From assembly GCA_900762355.1 (NCBI GenBank), contig CAAFGE010000044.1:1-25100 (forward strand): DNA of 25,100 nt. Reading direction: 5' to 3'. Shown here piece after piece: positions 21,691 through 25,100 of this stretch. The DNA comes from an uncultured Collinsella sp. (GTDB lineage Bacteria > Actinomycetota > Coriobacteriia > Coriobacteriales > Coriobacteriaceae). Numbering within the stretch: the first letter of the stretch is position 1; the number at the start of each line of letters is the position of its first letter. The notes beneath the pieces are model-generated. The model worked only from the letters and a program-made list of their open reading frames with translations, ran no database searches and was not told the DNA's origin. Position numbers and translations under genes: made by a program.

Positions 21691-22431
21691 CTATTGCGCA
21701 GCGGCAATGCGGCGGACGATATCGAGCGTGATGTTACTTGCGACACGCGCGTACTCGAACAGATCGAACTCTCGGTCGCAAATTGCATCGTACGCCTCGT
21801 CACAATTATCGCTGATAGCGCGCAACACCAGGCAATCGACACCATTTTTGGTTGCGACATGAGCAATCGCCGCGCCCTCCATGCCGACACAATCGGCATG
21901 CGTCGCTTCGATAGCGTCGTTACGCATGGCGGCGCCCGTCACAAAGCGGTTACCCGTGGCAATCGTGCCGATCAGGAACTGTTTGGTGCCCTCGTTCGAA
22001 GCGACTGCATTTGTTGAAGCATCAACGAACCCACGCTCAGCAAGCACGTCGACGGCAATATCGACCAGCGCGGGTGTCGAGCCAAACTCCTCGAGCCCCG
22101 GTGCGGACTCGGCAATAAGCGCGGTATCGGTATCCAGATAGCGTAGGCGTTTGCCAATGACCACGTCGTCGATATGGAGCTTGGGGTTCAAACCGCCCGC
22201 AATGCCCGAAAACACAACAGCCTGCGGAGCATACTTGCTAATGAGGTGCTGTGTTGCAGCGGCGGCGTTCACCGTGCCCATGCCCGCCGTTGTGGCGACA
22301 ACTGTCAGACCGTCGAGCTCACCGCTCACAACGGTCAAGCCTGCCTCCCGCGCCTCGCAAACGTCGCTCAGCTCTTCCTTAATCTGCATGATCTCTTTTT
22401 CGAGCGCACCGATAATCGCGATGGTAGCCAT
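21691..22431 (-). CDS. mtnN: 5'-methylthioadenosine/S-adenosylhomocysteine nucleosidase
   Basis: Hydrolyses methylthioadenosine and S-adenosylhomocysteine to adenine and the thio-sugar, serving methionine salvage and removal of an inhibitor of methylases and radical SAM enzymes. It has 246 residues, slightly longer than the usual 230. MATIAIIGALEKEI carries the first catalytic Glu region (Glu11-Glu13), FSGIAGGLNP (74-83) is the phosphorylase-family motif, VGMEGAAIAHVA (182-193, Glu185) binds the ribose and AISDN with Asp208 protonates the base. The ATG at 22431 is preceded by GGGGA. It is upstream of engB on the same strand. Confidence 0.93.
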   Translation of the reverse strand: MATIAIIGALEKEIMQIKEELSDVCEAREAGLTVVSGELDGLTVVATTAGMGTVNAAAATQHLISKYAPQAVVFSGIAGGLNPKLHIDDVVIGKRLRYLDTDTALIAESAPGLEEFGSTPALVDIAVDVLAERGFVDASTNAVASNEGTKQFLIGTIATGNRFVTGAAMRNDAIEATHADCVGMEGAAIAHVATKNGVDCLVLRAISDNCDEAYDAICDREFDLFEYARVASNITLDIVRRIAAAQ

Positions 22432-22509
22432 ACCATTCCCCAAACCTATACGAAATTCTCAACCACGGTATGGTACCAGCATTTTGTTTGACCTCGCCAA
22501 ACGAACACG

Positions 22510-22644
22510 CTAAGCCAGTGCAGCTCGCGTATCAAACAGCGCCTTTGCAATCGCGGCCGTGACCTTGCTCGAACGGTCGCTCCACGGCATCGATGTCATG
22601 ACGCTCATGACATAGGTACGGCCTTCGATGTCGATAGCAGGCAT
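22510..22644 (-). pseudogene. Possible remnant of a serine hydrolase (beta-lactamase-like) gene
   Basis: An open frame of 44 codons from ATG 22644 encodes MPAIDIEGRTYVMSVMTSM…SKVTAAIAKALFDTRAALA. It resembles the last strand and helix of beta-lactamase-like serine hydrolases, where a strand ending in a MTS/SDG-like segment is followed by a terminal helix. The frame stays open upstream to 22833, but that part reads through a long hairpin and has no protein character. If real, this is a decayed 3' end. The resemblance is weak and made from memory only. Confidence 0.3.
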
Positions 22645-22747
22645 TTCTTTCCAAAGATATTCAGTCGCGTTTAAGGTGACTCTAAACAATAAACAGGCGT
22701 TTCTATGCAAAAACACCGATTCCGTTGCGCATCTTTGCCCAAAACGC

Positions 22748-22814
22748 AGTTGCGGTGAAATAGTTCCTGTTTGGGCGGCATAAGCCGAAAAACAAGAACT
22801 ATTCCACCGCAACT
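22748..22814. repeat. 67-bp nested inverted repeat between pflA and mtnN
   Basis: AGTTGCGGTGAAATAGTTC (22748-22766) and GAACTATTCCACCGCAACT (22796-22814) pair at 18 of 19 positions plus a wobble. The 29-nt interior contains TGTTT/AAACA and GGC-ATAA-GCC pairs. It has no T-tract and no family resemblance to the other hairpins in the window. It lies in the gene-free region after pflA. Confidence 0.6.
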
Positions 22815-22849
22815 TGACGGGGCTCTTTAGCAATCAACTAGGTGCCCGG

Positions 22850-22882
22850 GGCACTCATTTAAGTCTGTCCCCAATGAGTGCC
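22850..22882 (-). repeat. Conserved-loop hairpin, copy 5 (different stem, same loop)
   Basis: The arms GGCACTCATT (22850-22859) and AATGAGTGCC (22873-22882) are perfectly complementary. The 13-nt loop TAAGTCTGTCCCC (22860-22872) matches the loop of copies 1 and 3 (TAAACCTGTCCCT) at 10 of 13 positions. It is one base from the pflA stop codon (22884-22886), in the same orientation to its gene as copies 1 and 3, with the same arm and loop lengths but an unrelated stem. Confidence 0.7.
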
Positions 22883-22883
22883 A

Positions 22884-23702
22884 CTAGCCGATGGCGTTTT
22901 TGAGTTCGGCGCGGCGCTTTTTCATGCCGGCCATGACGGCGTTGCGCAGCTCGGGCATGCGCGCGGTATCCATCTGGGGCACGCCCTCGAGCTTATAGGG
23001 AATACCCAGTTGCTCGTACTTGACGACACCCATCGTGTGATACGGCAGCATTTCCAGGCCCACCACGTTGTGCCATGGAGCGATCAGGCGACCGAGCTTC
23101 TCGCATTCCTCCGCCGTGTCGGTGATACCCGGCACCACCACATGGCGAATAACAACCTTAATCTTGCGACGGGCAAGCTCATCGCCAAACGCCAGGATGC
23201 GCGCAGGATCGCAACCGGTCAGCTTTTTATGCTCAACCGGATCGGCATGCTTGATGTCGAGCAGCACCATATCGGTCTCGTTGAGAACAGCATCGAACTT
23301 CTCCGGATGCTTGGGATCAAATGCATAGCCACAGCTGTCTAGGCAGGTGTGTACGCGGCCATCGGGGTTGTTGTGCATTGCACGGAACAGGTCGGCCAAA
23401 AACTCGGGCTGCAGGAGCGGTTCGCCGCCCGAAACGGTAATGCCGCCGCTACGGTAGAACTCATGGTTGCTCTGGAACTCGTCCATCAGATGCTCGACGG
23501 TCACCATGGTGCCGCCGTTAACCGACCAGGTATCGGGGTTGTGGCAATACGCACAACGCATGGGGCAGCCCTGAACAAACACCACAAAGCGGATGCCGGG
23601 TCCGTCGACCGTTCCCATCGTTTCAATCGAATGTACGCGGCCCAGGGTAAACGCAGAGTCCTCGGGGCGAGCGTCCACACCCTCAAGCGTCATCTCAGCC
23701 AT
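22884..23702 (-). CDS. pflA: Pyruvate formate-lyase activating enzyme
   Basis: Radical SAM enzyme that installs the glycyl radical on pyruvate formate-lyase in anaerobic metabolism. It has 272 residues, close to the usual 245-265, with about 20 extra at the N terminus. The 4Fe-4S cluster motif is GCPMRCAYCHNP with Cys46, Cys50 and Cys53. TMGTVDGPGIRFVVFVQGC precedes it as in all PflA proteins, and GGITVSGGEPLLQPEFLADLF is the SAM-binding GGE motif. DIKHADPVEHKKLTG and LPYH complete the family pattern. ATG 23702 is followed by a second ATG three codons on. No pfl gene is in the window, so the activator is either detached from its partner or works at a distance. Confidence 0.93.
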   Translation of the reverse strand: MAEMTLEGVDARPEDSAFTLGRVHSIETMGTVDGPGIRFVVFVQGCPMRCAYCHNPDTWSVNGGTMVTVEHLMDEFQSNHEFYRSGGITVSGGEPLLQPEFLADLFRAMHNNPDGRVHTCLDSCGYAFDPKHPEKFDAVLNETDMVLLDIKHADPVEHKKLTGCDPARILAFGDELARRKIKVVIRHVVVPGITDTAEECEKLGRLIAPWHNVVGLEMLPYHTMGVVKYEQLGIPYKLEGVPQMDTARMPELRNAVMAGMKKRRAELKNAIG

Positions 23703-23826
23703 TCCCGCTACCTTGCCTCTCTTTGGTTTTAGCTACATACATGCCAGAGCCATTCTAGCCCATACGCATGATGCTGAAACGGTTTAGCATTCAATTGGAT
23801 TGCCCTATTTGACCGCACGCAAAAGC

Positions 23827-23851
23827 AGCGGGAAGGTTGTCACAACCCGCT
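23827..23851 (-). terminator. Hairpin downstream of the DegV gene
   Basis: AGCGGG (23827-23832) and CCCGCT (23846-23851) enclose a GGTTGT-C-ACAACC inner dyad, offset by a two-base bulge. In the direction of the DegV gene it is followed by GCTTTTGC, a short T-run. Confidence 0.45.
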
Positions 23852-23888
23852 CGCCGCCGAAGCAATAGAAATCGATAGACGCCAGGCC

Positions 23889-24743
23889 CTACGCCTTAAG
23901 CGTAAGCACCGCGCCAAAGGCGGTCGGGCCGCAGTGGCTCGAGATGACGCCGCCGACCTGAGTCCAGGTAACGTCCTTAAAGCCCAGGTCGTGCGCATAG
24001 ACTTCCATATCGTCGCGCAGCTCCTCGGAAAGGCCCACCGAATACGCCAAGCCAATGTGCGAATAGTCGATCTCGCCCTTCTCAACCATGTGATCGATAA
24101 AGGCGCGGGCGCACTTGAGCATAGAGCCGCGGAACTTCTTGGTGGCCACGAACTTGCCACCCGTCACCTCAATGCAGGGCTTAATCTTGAGCAGATGGGC
24201 GCCTAGGAACGCGACGTTGGACAAGCGACCGCCCGCCTTAAGGAAGGCAAGGTCGGTAGGAACAAAGCCCAGCAGCACGCGGTCCATGACGGAATTGGTG
24301 AAGGCGAAAATCTCGTCGACGGTGGCATCGGGGTGAGCCTCGATGTATTTGGCGGTCTCGACGGCAACAAGCGACTGGCCCACCGAGACAAAGCGCGTGT
24401 CCATGGAGAACACGTAGTCGCGCCCCGCAGCCGCAATCTTCGAGGACTGATGCGAGCAGGTCGTTACCTCGGAATATGCAAGATGCAAAATGGTCGCGTC
24501 GGGCTGCTCGGCGTGAATGCGGTCGTACACATGCGCAAAATCCGCCGGCGAGCAACCGCTGGTCTTGGGCATGACGCCGAACTCGTTGCAGCGCGAGTAA
24601 ATCTCAAGCGGGTCGATCGATCCGTCTTCGACGGTCTCGTCACCAATCGTGACATGCATGGGCACGCGCACGATGCCGTAGCGCTCGCAGAGCTCCGGCG
24701 TCACATCCGAACCAGACTCAACCACGATTACGTACTTGCCCAT
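23889..24743 (-). CDS. DegV family protein (fatty-acid binding)
   Basis: Soluble protein of 284 residues, normal for the DegV family, whose members bind a fatty acid and, as FakB, present it to the kinase FakA for phosphorylation and phospholipid synthesis. The N terminus MGKYVIVVESGSDVTPELCERYGI and VRVPMHVTIGDETVEDG are typical. The ligand-binding KTSGCSPADFAHVY (60-73) corresponds to the conserved TSQPS loop, with GCS in place of QPS. The middle domain has MDTRFVSVGQSLVAVETAKYIE and the C terminus a GGVISSHCGPTAFGAVL motif that binds the carboxylate. Start could be 24743 or the ATG at 24749; the ribosome site is weak. A fakA gene is not visible. Confidence 0.9.
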   Translation of the reverse strand: MGKYVIVVESGSDVTPELCERYGIVRVPMHVTIGDETVEDGSIDPLEIYSRCNEFGVMPKTSGCSPADFAHVYDRIHAEQPDATILHLAYSEVTTCSHQSSKIAAAGRDYVFSMDTRFVSVGQSLVAVETAKYIEAHPDATVDEIFAFTNSVMDRVLLGFVPTDLAFLKAGGRLSNVAFLGAHLLKIKPCIEVTGGKFVATKKFRGSMLKCARAFIDHMVEKGEIDYSHIGLAYSVGLSEELRDDMEVYAHDLGFKDVTWTQVGGVISSHCGPTAFGAVLTLKA

Positions 24744-25100
24744 TATCATCACAACCCATCTCGACGTTGACTTTTGAATATGTGACGCACGTCCGCCGTC
24801 CTGCTGCAGAACGGCCTCCAAGCGCCAAAGAGACGCCGCCCCTTGCACACAACAAAGGACAGCGTCTCCCTGGAAAACTCCGTGCTTATCTGAGATTCTA
24901 CACGGTTTATTAAGGAGTGTTACTTATTCCGCAAACGGTAGCTATACGCGATAAACGGTAGCAAGCAAGAATCCAGAACGCTCAACCCATTAGGAGAGTT
25001 CCGCCTAAAGGGTGACTACACAGGATCCCGCCGGGGCTGTTTGGGCTACCTCCCAAAATATTCCGCAGGACGCAAGAAGCCCTCGCCGCACGAAGTGCGC
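24744..25100. other. Gene-free right end with hairpins and a short direct repeat
   Basis: No coding region is supported. Visible structures are: GAGACGC (24830-24836) pairing with GCGTCTC (24862-24868), with an inner CCTTG/CAAAGG pair; CCGTG/CACGG (24880-24884, 24901-24905) nested in ACTCC/GGAGT; the direct repeat AAACGGTAGC at 24933 and 24953, 20 bp apart; TTTGGG/CCCAAA (25040-25045, 25052-25057); and a GCGCAC/GTGCG dyad at the very end. The part after about 24870 could be a leader or an RNA gene of an unrecognised kind, but no known class is evident. Confidence 0.5.

Noticed and set aside
24930..25100. T-box, riboswitch or 6S/SRP RNA at the right edge
   Set aside because: I compared it with the conserved cores I know for these classes and found no convincing match; only simple stems are seen.

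Overview
The window looks like a chromosomal segment of a high-GC Gram-positive gut bacterium of the class Coriobacteriia, most probably Collinsella or a close relative. This is inferred from base composition, codon use, protein style and gene content; there is no rRNA or other phylogenetic marker in the window. Most genes are ordinary housekeeping genes. The intergenic spaces are unusually rich in structured repeats, and those are the most interesting content.

Layout. 1-390: possible tail of a truncated gene, then gene-free DNA ending in two hairpins. 391-3863 (minus): a MacB/LolD-type ABC exporter, ATPase then large FtsX-type permease. 4133-4771 (plus): a GyrI-like ligand-binding protein behind a good match to a Gram-positive LexA box. 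4772-5218: no gene, but a terminator, three tandem 62-nt hairpin units and a short dispersed hairpin. 5219-7320 (minus): an OmpR-type response regulator and its sensor kinase. 7619-11381 (plus, divergent): a small membrane protein, a DPM1-like GT2 glycosyltransferase and a YkcB/ArnT-like GT39 membrane glycosyltransferase. The two-component system is the likely regulator of this envelope glycosylation operon.

11480-17804 holds ogt (minus), asd and lysC (minus), and divergently thrC and thrB (plus). Together these encode aspartate kinase, aspartate-semialdehyde dehydrogenase, homoserine kinase and threonine synthase; homoserine dehydrogenase must lie elsewhere. 18008-20967 is an accessory island that looks lower in GC. 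It holds an XRE regulator divergent from a membrane protein with zinc-ribbon-like repeats, and a DUF3990-type toxin candidate overlapping an HTH antitoxin candidate, preceded by a striking double operator. 21062-24743 (minus) returns to core genes: engB, an MTA/SAH nucleosidase, a decayed gene remnant, pflA and a DegV protein. The last 350 bp hold no recognisable gene.

Three families of structured elements stand out. (a) Five short hairpins have 10-nt arms and a conserved 13-nt loop; three sit within 0-2 nt of stop codons and one has inserted in frame inside the GT39 gene. (b) Two roughly 120-nt nested hairpins, downstream of asd and of thrB, have unrelated stems but a nearly identical internal loop, which suggests a conserved structured RNA; a third, between thrC and thrB, is related in architecture. 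(c) A 62-nt-period array of three hairpins lies at 4929-5114. None of these could be checked against databases here.
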